DNA of 64,000 bases from Candidatus Zixiibacteriota bacterium (GTDB lineage Bacteria > Zixibacteria > MSB-5A5 > GN15 > FEB-12): contig JBFLZR010000008.1 in NCBI GenBank assembly GCA_040756055.1, positions 62,001 to 126,000 of the forward strand, given 5' to 3'. Positions 54,456-61,913 of the stretch are shown one piece after another. How positions within the stretch are numbered: the stretch's first letter is position 1; each line of letters opens with the position of its first letter. The notes below the pieces were generated by a model, which was not told the DNA's origin, made no database searches, and worked only from the letters and a program-made list of their open reading frames with translations. Position numbers and translations under genes: made by a program.

Positions 54456-57278
54456 ATGAAAGCTTTCCGGCCGAAGCTGCCGTATAATTCGCTAAAACTG
54501 CTTGTCATCTGTGTACTTATCCTTGCTGCCGGTTCGGGTTCGGTTAAGGCCCAGTTTTATTTCGGCAAGAATAAGGTCCAGTATACCGAGTTCGACTGGC
54601 AGGTTATGACCACGGAGCATTTTCGGATATACTTTTATTCCGAGGAGTCCGAGGTGGCGGCGGTGGCCGCAAAATCTGCGGAAGATTCTTATCGCAAGCT
54701 GGCGGCCAAATTCAATCATGAAGTACCACATCTAATTCCCCTTATCATTTACTCGACCCCGGGATATTTCTCGCAGACCAACACCACGCCCTACTTGCTG
54801 CCGGAAGGGGTGGCCGGTTTTACCGAATTCATGAAGGGCAGGGTGGTGGTGCCGTTTCACGGTTCCTATCATGATTTCGATCATGTGATTCGTCACGAGC
54901 TGGTGCACGTTTTCACGCTCTCCAAGCTCGGCGAGGTGGTGTCGCGCCGCGCCAGGATTCGCTACACCTATCCACCGCTCTGGTTTACCGAGGGCATCGC
55001 GGAGTTCTGGTCGAAAGACTGGGACACCGAGGCCGACATGGTGGTAAAGGACATGGTGCTCAACGGCATGCTCTTTACGATCCCGAATATGTACCAGGTG
55101 AACGGGACATTTTATATGTACAAGCTGGGCGAGTCTATCTGTCAATTCATTGATTCCACTTATGGTTCGGACAAGCTCACCCTGATATTCGAGAACTGGT
55201 ACAAGGGGCGGACGTTCGATGATGTGGTCAAGATGACCCTTGGTGATGATCTCAAGGAGCTTTCGCGCAAGTGGGAATACAGTCTTAAGAAGAAATACTA
55301 TCCGGAGCTTGACAGCCTGGGGCTGCCGGATATGGAATCCATTAATGTAACCAAAGACGGGTATAACGTTGAGGCGGCTCCGATAGTCTGGGATGATGGC
55401 TCCGGCAAGCGCGACTGGATCGTTTTCAAGGCGAACCGGATGGGTTATTCGGCGATTTATATGAAGCCGGCCGATGACGGCCGCAACGGGGAGCCGGGCA
55501 AGCATGTCAAGACGCTGGTGAAAGGGGAGCGATCGTCGAATTACGAATCGCTGCATTTGCTTCGTTCCGGTATCGATGCCACGGATTCCGGGTTGATTGT
55601 CTTTTCCTCGAAATCGAAAGAGAAAGATGTTCTCTATCTTTATGATCTGAATGAGGGCAAGGTAACCAAGCGATATGAGCTTGAGGAGCTGGTGGCGGCG
55701 CGTTCGCCGAGGTTTTCGCCCGATGGCCGCAAGGTTGTGTTCTCCGGCAGCCGCAAGAACGGCACGACGGACTTGTATATACTGGATATGACGGATGGGT
55801 CCTACTGGGCCGTTACTTATGATTTCTATTTCGATACCGACCCGGCTTTCACACCCGACGGATCGGCGATCGTGTTCTCGTCGGATCGTTCGCGCGATGG
55901 TCCGCGCGGCGGGCTCAATCTGTTTCGAGTCAGTCTTGATGATGGCATTATCAAACAGCTCACGTATGGTTTCCACATGGATCAGTCGCCGGAGTGCACC
56001 GAAGACGGTGTCTATTTCTCCTCCGACAGGGACGGTACTTTCAACCTTTTTTCCCTTAGCAATGATGGTGTTTTGACGAAACAGTCGGAGTATGCCACCG
56101 CGGCGCTCGACCCGAGAGTCACCTCTGACGGCAGGAAGTTGATCTACACCGGTTACCAGAAATTGGGTTTCCAGATTTTCACTATGGATGTGCCGGAGAA
56201 AGAGAAAGTAATCGAGAGGGAACCGTCTTACAGCCTGGAGTCGTGGCAGCCGAAGAAAATCGACGGCAAGTACCGTCAGGCATCGCTTAGGTACGACACC
56301 GACTATTCGCTCGACATAGCGCAATCGTCGATCGGCTATGATCCCGTTTATGGTTCTATCGGCGGGCTGCAGCTGGCGATGTCCGATGTGCTGGGGAACC
56401 ACTCGTTGTATTTCCTGCTCACCAACACGGCCACCGATAAGGATGATTTTTTGGAATCGTTCAATGTGGGCGTGACCTATCTGAACCGGGAGAGACGTTT
56501 GAACTGGGGTATCGGCGGCTTTCATCTGTTCGACGAGTATTATAATGATTACGACGGTTACTATTTCGAGCGGCAGGCGGGAGGTATCGCGCTTCTGAGC
56601 TATCCGTTCTCGAAATTCCACCGGATTGATTTTACGACGCTGGGGCGTTATTCGAATCGCGAGAAAGCGTTCGGGCTGACCAATAGAGAGAAGTTTCTGT
56701 TTACGAACTACGTGAGTTGGATATACGATAACTCCCTCTGGGATTTTACCGGGCCGATTGAAGGACGAAGGTATAATTTCTCGGTGGGCATAACGACCTC
56801 GGTGGGGGATCTCAGGACTTTCAGCCGTCAGGCCTCGGTTGACCTTCGTCATTATTTCCGTATGGGTAAGTATTCGGCTTTCGCCAGTCGGTTGTTTGCT
56901 TTCAGCAGCACGGGAGAGGAGCCGCAGCGGATTTATTTCGGCGGAAGCTGGTCGTTCAGAGGATTTGACCGCCGGTATTTCTATAACCGGAATATACTTT
57001 TTGCCTCTCATGAACTTCGTTTCCCGCTCATCGATAATTTGCTTATTGGTTTCCCGTTTGGCGGACTTGGCTTCAGGGGCATAAGGGGCGCGATTTTCTT
57101 CGATACCGGCTCAGCCTGGGATGACGAATTCGACCAGTTTCTCGGGTCATTCGGCGGCGGGTTCAGGGTGTCGCTGGGATACCTGGTGGTGCTTCGGTTC
57201 GACTTCAGCCGAACGACGGATTTCGAGACGATCAGTCCGAGCACCGACTTTGACTTTTTCTTCGGGTGGAATTTCTGA
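54456..57278 (+). CDS. Metallopeptidase-like / TolB-propeller / Omp85-type barrel fusion protein
   Basis: This 940-residue exported protein combines three modules. After a signal peptide (KLLVICVLILAAGSGSVKAQ) comes a gluzincin-like domain. Its HExxH is at residues 147-151 (RHELVHVF) and the third-ligand Glu is probably E179 in WFTEGIAEFWS. Residues about 310-590 carry TolB/PD40 propeller repeats (RFSPDGRKVVFSGS, AFTPDGSAIVFSSD). The last 300 residues are an Omp85-like beta-barrel, with FGGSWSFRGFDRR matching the conserved RG-F/Y motif and an FFFGWNF C-terminal strand. It probably sits in the outer membrane with the peptidase and propeller in the periplasm. The TGA overlaps the ATG of the next gene. 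Confidence 0.85.
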   Translation: MKAFRPKLPYNSLKLLVICVLILAAGSGSVKAQFYFGKNKVQYTEFDWQVMTTEHFRIYFYSEESEVAAVAAKSAEDSYRKLAAKFNHEVPHLIPLIIYSTPGYFSQTNTTPYLLPEGVAGFTEFMKGRVVVPFHGSYHDFDHVIRHELVHVFTLSKLGEVVSRRARIRYTYPPLWFTEGIAEFWSKDWDTEADMVVKDMVLNGMLFTIPNMYQVNGTFYMYKLGESICQFIDSTYGSDKLTLIFENWYKGRTFDDVVKMTLGDDLKELSRKWEYSLKKKYYPELDSLGLPDMESINVTKDGYNVEAAPIVWDDGSGKRDWIVFKANRMGYSAIYMKPADDGRNGEPGKHVKTLVKGERSSNYESLHLLRSGIDATDSGLIVFSSKSKEKDVLYLYDLNEGKVTKRYELEELVAARSPRFSPDGRKVVFSGSRKNGTTDLYILDMTDGSYWAVTYDFYFDTDPAFTPDGSAIVFSSDRSRDGPRGGLNLFRVSLDDGIIKQLTYGFHMDQSPECTEDGVYFSSDRDGTFNLFSLSNDGVLTKQSEYATAALDPRVTSDGRKLIYTGYQKLGFQIFTMDVPEKEKVIEREPSYSLESWQPKKIDGKYRQASLRYDTDYSLDIAQSSIGYDPVYGSIGGLQLAMSDVLGNHSLYFLLTNTATDKDDFLESFNVGVTYLNRERRLNWGIGGFHLFDEYYNDYDGYYFERQAGGIALLSYPFSKFHRIDFTTLGRYSNREKAFGLTNREKFLFTNYVSWIYDNSLWDFTGPIEGRRYNFSVGITTSVGDLRTFSRQASVDLRHYFRMGKYSAFASRLFAFSSTGEEPQRIYFGGSWSFRGFDRRYFYNRNILFASHELRFPLIDNLLIGFPFGGLGFRGIRGAIFFDTGSAWDDEFDQFLGSFGGGFRVSLGYLVVLRFDFSRTTDFETISPSTDFDFFFGWNF

Positions 57279-58450
57279 TGAAAAGCAGAATACTTATAGC
57301 TGCCGTTGCGTCGCTGACACTGGTATCGCTGGTCGGATGCGCCAGTAAGTATCGTCTCGAGCGGTTCAAGGTGCAGGAGGGTGCCCAGTGGCCGTATCAT
57401 CGGGGGGACGCCCAGTCGACCGGTTCTGTGTTGGAGGGGGCGTTTGATGGTAAGCTCGATGTTATATGGGAATACAGATCCAACGACAAGCCGGCCGGCC
57501 CCCTGACTGTCTATCACAACCGACTGATTTATCCGGGTGCCCGTCACAAGATCAAATTTATCGATATGGAAACGGGGCATTTCGAGGGTCAGATTAAATC
57601 CGGTGGGAATCCGCAGACCGGTGTGGTGGTGGCGGACTCGCTGGCCTATTTCGCAATTTCGCCCCGAACCAACCTTCTCAAGTGTGTCAATCTGAGGAAC
57701 GGCGACATTATCTGGGAGAGGCCATTCGTTAATGCTTCCAATGGAGGTTTGCTGGTCGACGATTTGCTGGTTATCGGTTCCAGTATTGGTGATTTGATGG
57801 CGCTGAGTCAGCTCAGCGGTGAGGTAAAATGGCGTTTTCTGGCTGATATGCCGCTGGCTGTGGCGCCCACGTTTGCGATGGGGAAGATTTTTCAGCCGGG
57901 GGGTAACGGAATGTTGTTCGCGCTGTCGCCACTGAGCGGGAAGCTTGTGTGGAAGGTCAAACTGGAGAATGCTATCGCGGCTGCGGTGTCGGCCGGGGAG
58001 TTTGTTTACGCGGGGGACCTTGATGGCTTCGTGTATGCCATTAATTCTGACGACGGTTCGATAGTGTGGAAACGTCAGGTGGGCGGCCCGGTGTGGACTT
58101 CGCCGGCCGTGGCCGAAGGACGGATATTTGTCGGGCATTCGGGGGGGGAGATGGTGGCGCTGGATGCTATCAGCGGCGAGATTATCTGGAGATTCGATGC
58201 TGCCGATGTTGTCAGGTCGTCGGCTGTCGTTGTAGGCGGGTATGTTGTTTTTGGCAATGCCAGCGGGATGTTGTTTTCTCTGGACGCATTGACTGGCAGG
58301 CTGGTCGAGGAGCGTCAGCTTGACGGTCCCATTGTTGCTGCTCCTGTGACCAATGGTCAGAATGTGGTTGTGGCGACCGATGAGGGGTTGGTTGTGTGTC
58401 TGGGCGATGCTCCACAGGAGCCGCAGGCGCAGGTGTCTGACGGGGATTGA
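57278..58450 (+). CDS. PQQ-propeller lipoprotein (BamB-like)
   Basis: This 390-residue lipoprotein has a signal of SRILIAAVASLTLVSLVGC with a lipobox Cys. The rest is a seven- or eight-bladed propeller with repeated blade motifs such as LDGFVYAINSDDGSIVWKRQ, GGEMVALDAISGEIIWRFD and LFALSPLSGKLVWKVK. BamB has the same fold and helps outer membrane protein assembly. Other PQQ-repeat proteins are dehydrogenase-like, but no catalytic or PQQ ligands were seen. It starts inside the stop codon of the peptidase-barrel gene, so the two proteins likely work together at the outer membrane. Confidence 0.82.
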   Translation: MKSRILIAAVASLTLVSLVGCASKYRLERFKVQEGAQWPYHRGDAQSTGSVLEGAFDGKLDVIWEYRSNDKPAGPLTVYHNRLIYPGARHKIKFIDMETGHFEGQIKSGGNPQTGVVVADSLAYFAISPRTNLLKCVNLRNGDIIWERPFVNASNGGLLVDDLLVIGSSIGDLMALSQLSGEVKWRFLADMPLAVAPTFAMGKIFQPGGNGMLFALSPLSGKLVWKVKLENAIAAAVSAGEFVYAGDLDGFVYAINSDDGSIVWKRQVGGPVWTSPAVAEGRIFVGHSGGEMVALDAISGEIIWRFDAADVVRSSAVVVGGYVVFGNASGMLFSLDALTGRLVEERQLDGPIVAAPVTNGQNVVVATDEGLVVCLGDAPQEPQAQVSDGD

Positions 58451-58784
58451 GTCTTTCGTATTTATTTCTTCAGGAATCATTTGTAATTTCATAGCGTTAG
58501 GGCTTTTAGGCGGATTTGGGTTCGTTTCGTTAATTTTATGATTCCGACGCGCAGCGGTGCGTTTGATAAATCAAACGCCAACCGATGCGCCAGGTATATT
58601 TTTTGATGTCAGGCCCAAACGAGTTTGAGCCTGCCACCCACCGCGTCGGAGTGACAGCAGAGTCCCGGGATGGCAGGAGACTGATCCCGCCCTTGGCGGG
58701 ACTGCCCTACTTGTACTGCGATCGCGCGGCGGGTTCGAAGACGGACCCGCCCTACAGGGTTTAAGTATATGCCATCCATTTGTG

Positions 58785-58810
58785 CCCGCTGAATCTTCAG
58801 ATTCACCGGG
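58785..58810. repeat. Dispersed hairpin repeat family B, copy 1
   Basis: CCCGCTGAATC and GATTCACCGGG pair in ten of eleven positions around a TTCA loop. A second, inverted copy sits at 61045-61070. Confidence 0.7.
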
Positions 58811-59107
58811 TAATCCGGAATTGGGTTTGTTTCGTCATTTTTGTAGGGCCCCCTATTCACGTTATTCTCCTCTAACCTGTTTTCATGGGCATAGTTATCC
58901 CCTCTAGCCAAAGCCAATTGGTTGCACATATTCGAAGCAAAGGTTTTTGGGAACAAAGGGCGATCTTCATGCATAACGACCCCGGCCTGGCTTTTTGCCC
59001 GGAAGTTGTAGTGAAATTGCCGGGTGGGGATGGTGGTGTGATGGGGATATGTTTATTATCATTATTTGACAAAAGGCTGTTTCTGTGCGTTATTTTTGGT
59101 GGAGGTG

Positions 59108-59183
59108 TAAGTGCGGGAGGTTGAATATTAGGATTCACGATAAGTATCAAGGCAGCAGTTGTTGCGCGGGGATCCCACCGCAA
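59108..59183 (+). repeat. Long dispersed direct repeat, copy 1
   Basis: A 76-base segment, about 80% identical by eye to 60346-60422. It starts TAAGTGCGGGAGG and ends with the identical GCGCGGGGATCCCACCGCAA. One copy lies on each side of the TPR protein gene. Confidence 0.75.
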
Positions 59184-59338
59184 TTTCGCGAAGCGCGTGA
59201 CAGGACGGATGGGTTACCCGGAATCGGAGTCTCGATATCAAACGAAAGAGTTCCATAGCCTAATATGGATTACTGGGTTTTGACCCGGAAGTGGCAGGGG
59301 CGGTACCAAATAGACAGCCAGGAAGACGAGGAGAGGTT

Positions 59339-60247
59339 ATGCATTCGCCAGAGCACAAGCGCAAGGAAGCAGAAGACTTATTCAATCGGGGTGTAGCCCT
59401 GTATGAAAGTGACAAATATTCCGCGGCAATCGAGATATTCCAGAGTCTGCTGGTAGAATGTGATGACTGTATCGATATGGCGGTAATACTCAGTTGGATA
59501 GGATGCTGCTTTCATGAATCGAAGCAATACACGGCAGCGCTAAAACACTTCCAAAAGAGGATTGATCTCGTGGATTGGTCACGACCCAGGCACGGAGATG
59601 TATACACGCTGTATAGAATGGCAATGGCGCATGCGTTTCTCGACCAAAACGATAAGGTGCTTGAATGTCTCAATGAAGCGGAACGATACTTCTACGTCTA
59701 CGAAGAGCCGGAGCCGGGGGCAGAGGAAGGCAACCCGAGATTCGAAATTAAGTTGCTCAAAGGCTACCTGTACACTTGGCAAGATGAGCCGCTGAGAGCA
59801 ATCAAAGAATTCGAAGCTGCCTACGACTATCTGGAGAGCGGAAGTTTTAAGCGCAGTGAGGACGAGGCGGAAGTACTGTACTGTCTCGGTTTCTCTCACA
59901 TGGATGCTGACGATCCAGAGAAGGCTGCCGAGTATTTTCAGAAGCTTAATCCGGCACATTTGCATCAAGATCTCCACGAAAGTTACAACGTTTATATGGT
60001 GGGGGTCTGTGTTTATCAGCAGAGGTGGGCAGATGCGCTGAAGGATTTCGCCGCGGCAAAACAAATTGGCATCCGCCCAAGTTTGTTGTCGCGGGCCTAT
60101 GACTTTGCGGGCATGGCGTATTTTCACCTTGGTGATGGGGAGAACGCTAGAGTGTGCTTCGAGACGGCATTGAAGTATGAAGCTCCAGAATGGCTAAAGA
60201 ATCGCAACCGGGACTACCTGGCGAAGGTGTCTAAGGAAGAGGGTTAG
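59339..60247 (+). CDS. Tetratricopeptide-repeat protein
   Basis: The 302-residue protein is made almost entirely of TPR-type helical pairs: AEDLFNRGVALYESDKYSAA, LSWIGCCFHESKQYTAALK, VLYCLGFSHMDADDPEKAAE and FAGMAYFHLGDGENARVCFE. No signal or membrane segment was found, so it is probably a cytoplasmic scaffold. The start ATG at 59339 has GGAGAGG close upstream; an earlier GTG frame (59291) would add 16 unconserved residues. It lies alone between dispersed repeats, and one repeat copy follows its stop. Partner and function cannot be assigned. Confidence 0.8.
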   Translation: MHSPEHKRKEAEDLFNRGVALYESDKYSAAIEIFQSLLVECDDCIDMAVILSWIGCCFHESKQYTAALKHFQKRIDLVDWSRPRHGDVYTLYRMAMAHAFLDQNDKVLECLNEAERYFYVYEEPEPGAEEGNPRFEIKLLKGYLYTWQDEPLRAIKEFEAAYDYLESGSFKRSEDEAEVLYCLGFSHMDADDPEKAAEYFQKLNPAHLHQDLHESYNVYMVGVCVYQQRWADALKDFAAAKQIGIRPSLLSRAYDFAGMAYFHLGDGENARVCFETALKYEAPEWLKNRNRDYLAKVSKEEG

Positions 60248-60303
60248 TCCGTAATGGTGCTAGCTCTGCCTATCAATTGAGTGGGTTTCTGAGTAGGGGA
60301 TTT

Positions 60304-60336
60304 GGTTGCGGGCAGATGAGGACATCTGCCGCGCAC
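60304..60336 (+). repeat. Dispersed palindrome family A, copy 1
   Basis: A 33-base unit that begins GGTTGCGG and ends CGCGCAC, with the core GGCAGATG-AGGA-CATCTGCC, an eight-base stem with a four-base loop. It is near-identical to 60439-60471 (one base differs) and inverted at 63974-64000. Confidence 0.85.
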
Positions 60337-60345
60337 AGAGAGGAT

Positions 60346-60422
60346 TAAATGCGGGAGGATGAATAATGATGATTCCCGATAGGTCTCAAGGTAATAGAGA
60401 TTGCGCGGGGATCCCACCGCAA
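60346..60422 (+). repeat. Long dispersed direct repeat, copy 2
   Basis: A 77-base segment matching 59108-59183 at about 80% by eye, with one gap. The last 20 bases are identical. Confidence 0.75.
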
Positions 60423-60438
60423 GCGGATGGGGTACCCA

Positions 60439-60471
60439 GGTTGCGGGCAGATGAGGATATCTGCCGCGCAC
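60439..60471 (+). repeat. Dispersed palindrome family A, copy 2
   Basis: The same 33-base unit as 60304-60336 with one T for C in the loop-proximal region. It lies 27 bases before the small lipoprotein start. Confidence 0.85.
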
Positions 60472-60497
60472 GAATGATAGGAGAATAAACGCAAATA

Positions 60498-60962
60498 ATG
60501 TTAGCTCTGCGGATATTGTTTTTAGGATTATTGACTTTAGTAGCTTGCAACGCTCGCGATGTGAGGCACGATGAAGTCGGTTCGGTAAGAATCTCGTACG
60601 TCGAGAACTGGTACATGACAACTACATTGCCGCTCAGTTGCCAGCGACTCAAGGACGAATGGCATCCCTACAAGGATACGACGCTCAAAGAGACGGCAGA
60701 ACTCGAGCGCTGGACGAAGACCATAGGAGGTCTGAAGAAAGTGAAACTCGGGGGAGATTTTGCCGGTGACTGCCGAGTCTGTTGCGAAATTGTGTCGTCG
60801 GATGGAAAACTACTACATCAGATCGCTGTGTGGCCCGCGGGTATGACAGTGGATGATACGGTGTATTTTCTCGACAGCGCGTTAATAAGCCTTGTCGCCC
60901 ATTATCTGCCACGGGGTTATTTTACACATCAAATGGGGAATGGTGACTGGGGTTCTGAATGA
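60498..60962 (+). CDS. Small predicted lipoprotein
   Basis: The 154-residue product begins with LRILFLGLLTLVACN, a plausible lipobox with Cys at residue 17. The mature part has several Cys residues (SCQRL, DCRVCCEIV) and aromatic segments, and ends GNGDWGSE. There is no recognised family. The ATG at 60498 has only a distant GGAG (14 bases), so the start is uncertain. The gene follows the second family A palindrome closely. Confidence 0.6.
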   Translation: MLALRILFLGLLTLVACNARDVRHDEVGSVRISYVENWYMTTTLPLSCQRLKDEWHPYKDTTLKETAELERWTKTIGGLKKVKLGGDFAGDCRVCCEIVSSDGKLLHQIAVWPAGMTVDDTVYFLDSALISLVAHYLPRGYFTHQMGNGDWGSE

Positions 60963-61044
60963 AACAAGTATGAGCAGGTCGGAACTTTTGCCCGTCAGGG
61001 GCCCGTGTTGCGGGGGAGTTTCGACGACAGACCTTGACTGAAGA

Positions 61045-61070
61045 CCCGGTCAATCTGAAGATTAACCGGG
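61045..61070 (-). repeat. Dispersed hairpin repeat family B, copy 2 (inverted)
   Basis: The plus strand reads CCCGGTCAATC-TGAA-GATTAACCGGG, an 11-pair stem that includes one G-U. Its reverse complement matches the copy at 58785-58810 with few changes. Confidence 0.7.
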
Positions 61071-61304
61071 CACAACGCCGGAAGCGTTGTGTGAGTCAGA
61101 ATCCCACAGTCCCGCCAAAAGCGGGATGGGGCACCCGTAGATCCGCAATCACCTCCCATAATCTGCCATAACCTGCCAAGCATCTGCCAAAGAGGCAATT
61201 GAGCTGCCGTGATGGCTGCGCCATAATGCCATTGTGGCAGTATTTCCCATCGCAAATCCTGTCCGAAAATCGTAAGTAATTGTATACAGGCGACTTAGTG
61301 ATTT

Positions 61305-61320
61305 TGGCACGGGGTTTGTT
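61305..61320 (+). promoter_or_regulatory. Sigma-54-like box upstream of hsp20 (weak at -12)
   Basis: TGGCACGGGGTTTGTT fits the -24 half perfectly and the -12 half except for T in place of the invariant C. No clear sigma-70 or CIRCE element was seen in the same spacer. This is a low-confidence call. Confidence 0.25.
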
Positions 61321-61382
61321 TATACATAGGGCGTGGTTAATGAAAACAGAAAAAGCAAAAAATAAAAAATGGAGGTGTTAAA

Positions 61383-61814
61383 ATGACTAACCTGGTAATC
61401 AGACCGAACAGAGTCGCCAAGGAAATCGACAGTTTCTTCAATGATTTCTTCAACTACCCCAGTGTTTGGGCCAATGGCGAGGCCGACTTTGTCCCGCGCG
61501 TGGACATTATCGAAAGCGACGACCATGTCAAGATGAACTTCGAGGTCCCCGGAATGAACAAGGACGACATCAAGGTCTCAGTCAAGAACAAAGTTCTTTC
61601 GGTTAGCGGTGAGCGCAAAGTCGAGAAGGAAGAGAAAAACGACAGCTATGTCCGCAGCGAGATTCGCACCGGTTCATTCTGCCGCTCGTTCACTCTTCCG
61701 GAAACAATCGACCCTGACAAGATCAAGGCCGATTACAAGAACGGTATTCTGGAAGTCTCTCTCGCCAAGCGTGAAGAGGTTAAGCCGAAAGAGATCGAAG
61801 TGAAGGTGTCGTAA
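61383..61814 (+). CDS. Small heat shock protein, Hsp20/alpha-crystallin family
   Basis: This 143-residue chaperone has the alpha-crystallin domain from about residue 37 to 130. It includes PRVDIIESDDHVKMNFEVPG, GMNKDDIKVSVKNKVLSVSG and the A-x-x-x-nGvL motif (KADYKNGILEVSLAK). It prevents aggregation of unfolded proteins. RBS GGAGG lies seven to eight bases before the ATG. It precedes dnaK, but a strong terminator at 61857 separates the two. No CIRCE inverted repeat was found. Confidence 0.95.
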   Translation: MTNLVIRPNRVAKEIDSFFNDFFNYPSVWANGEADFVPRVDIIESDDHVKMNFEVPGMNKDDIKVSVKNKVLSVSGERKVEKEEKNDSYVRSEIRTGSFCRSFTLPETIDPDKIKADYKNGILEVSLAKREEVKPKEIEVKVS

Positions 61815-61856
61815 ACTAACCAGCAATTCAACGCAATACACGACGGAGCAAATGAG

Positions 61857-61887
61857 AAAGGCCGGTCAGCATCGACCGGCCTTTTTT
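61857..61887 (+). terminator. Rho-independent terminator of hsp20
   Basis: AAAGGCCGGTC (61857-61867) and GACCGGCCTTT (61874-61884) form an 11-base stem and the T-run continues to 61887. It lies only 27 bases before dnaK, so dnaK may depend on readthrough or on a promoter overlapping this region. Confidence 0.9.
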
Positions 61888-61913
61888 CGAAATGACAAGG
61901 AAAGGAAGATAGA

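Larger units (their letters stand above)
58451..59338. other. Long non-coding region with palindromic repeats
   Basis: These 888 bases contain no gene I can support. Palindromes occur in series. GCGTTTGAT/ATCAAACGC is at 58559-58578. CCCGCC/GGCGGG is near 58688-58702, and GGCGGGT/ACCCGCC is near 58730-58755. The repeat of family B lies at 58785-58810 and the left copy of the long direct repeat at 59108-59183. A TTGACA at 59066 has no good -10. Open frames on either strand are weak and rich in low-complexity residues. Confidence 0.6.
60963..61382. other. Non-coding region with repeat remnants before hsp20
   Basis: These 420 bases hold family B repeat copy 2 (61045-61070). A CCCGCC/GGCGGG-type segment and several ATCTGCCA-like short repeats lie near 61155-61195. 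A TGGCAC-type box is at 61305-61320, upstream of hsp20. No coding sequence is visible. Confidence 0.6.

Noticed and set aside
58872-59183. Open frames on both strands in the long spacer
   Set aside because: They run through the direct repeat, have low-complexity Pro/Thr or Gly/Val content and no recognisable domain.
60304-60471. Repeats considered as a CRISPR array
   Set aside because: Copies are palindromic, far apart, present twice plus one inverted copy, and lack uniform spacers or cas genes.
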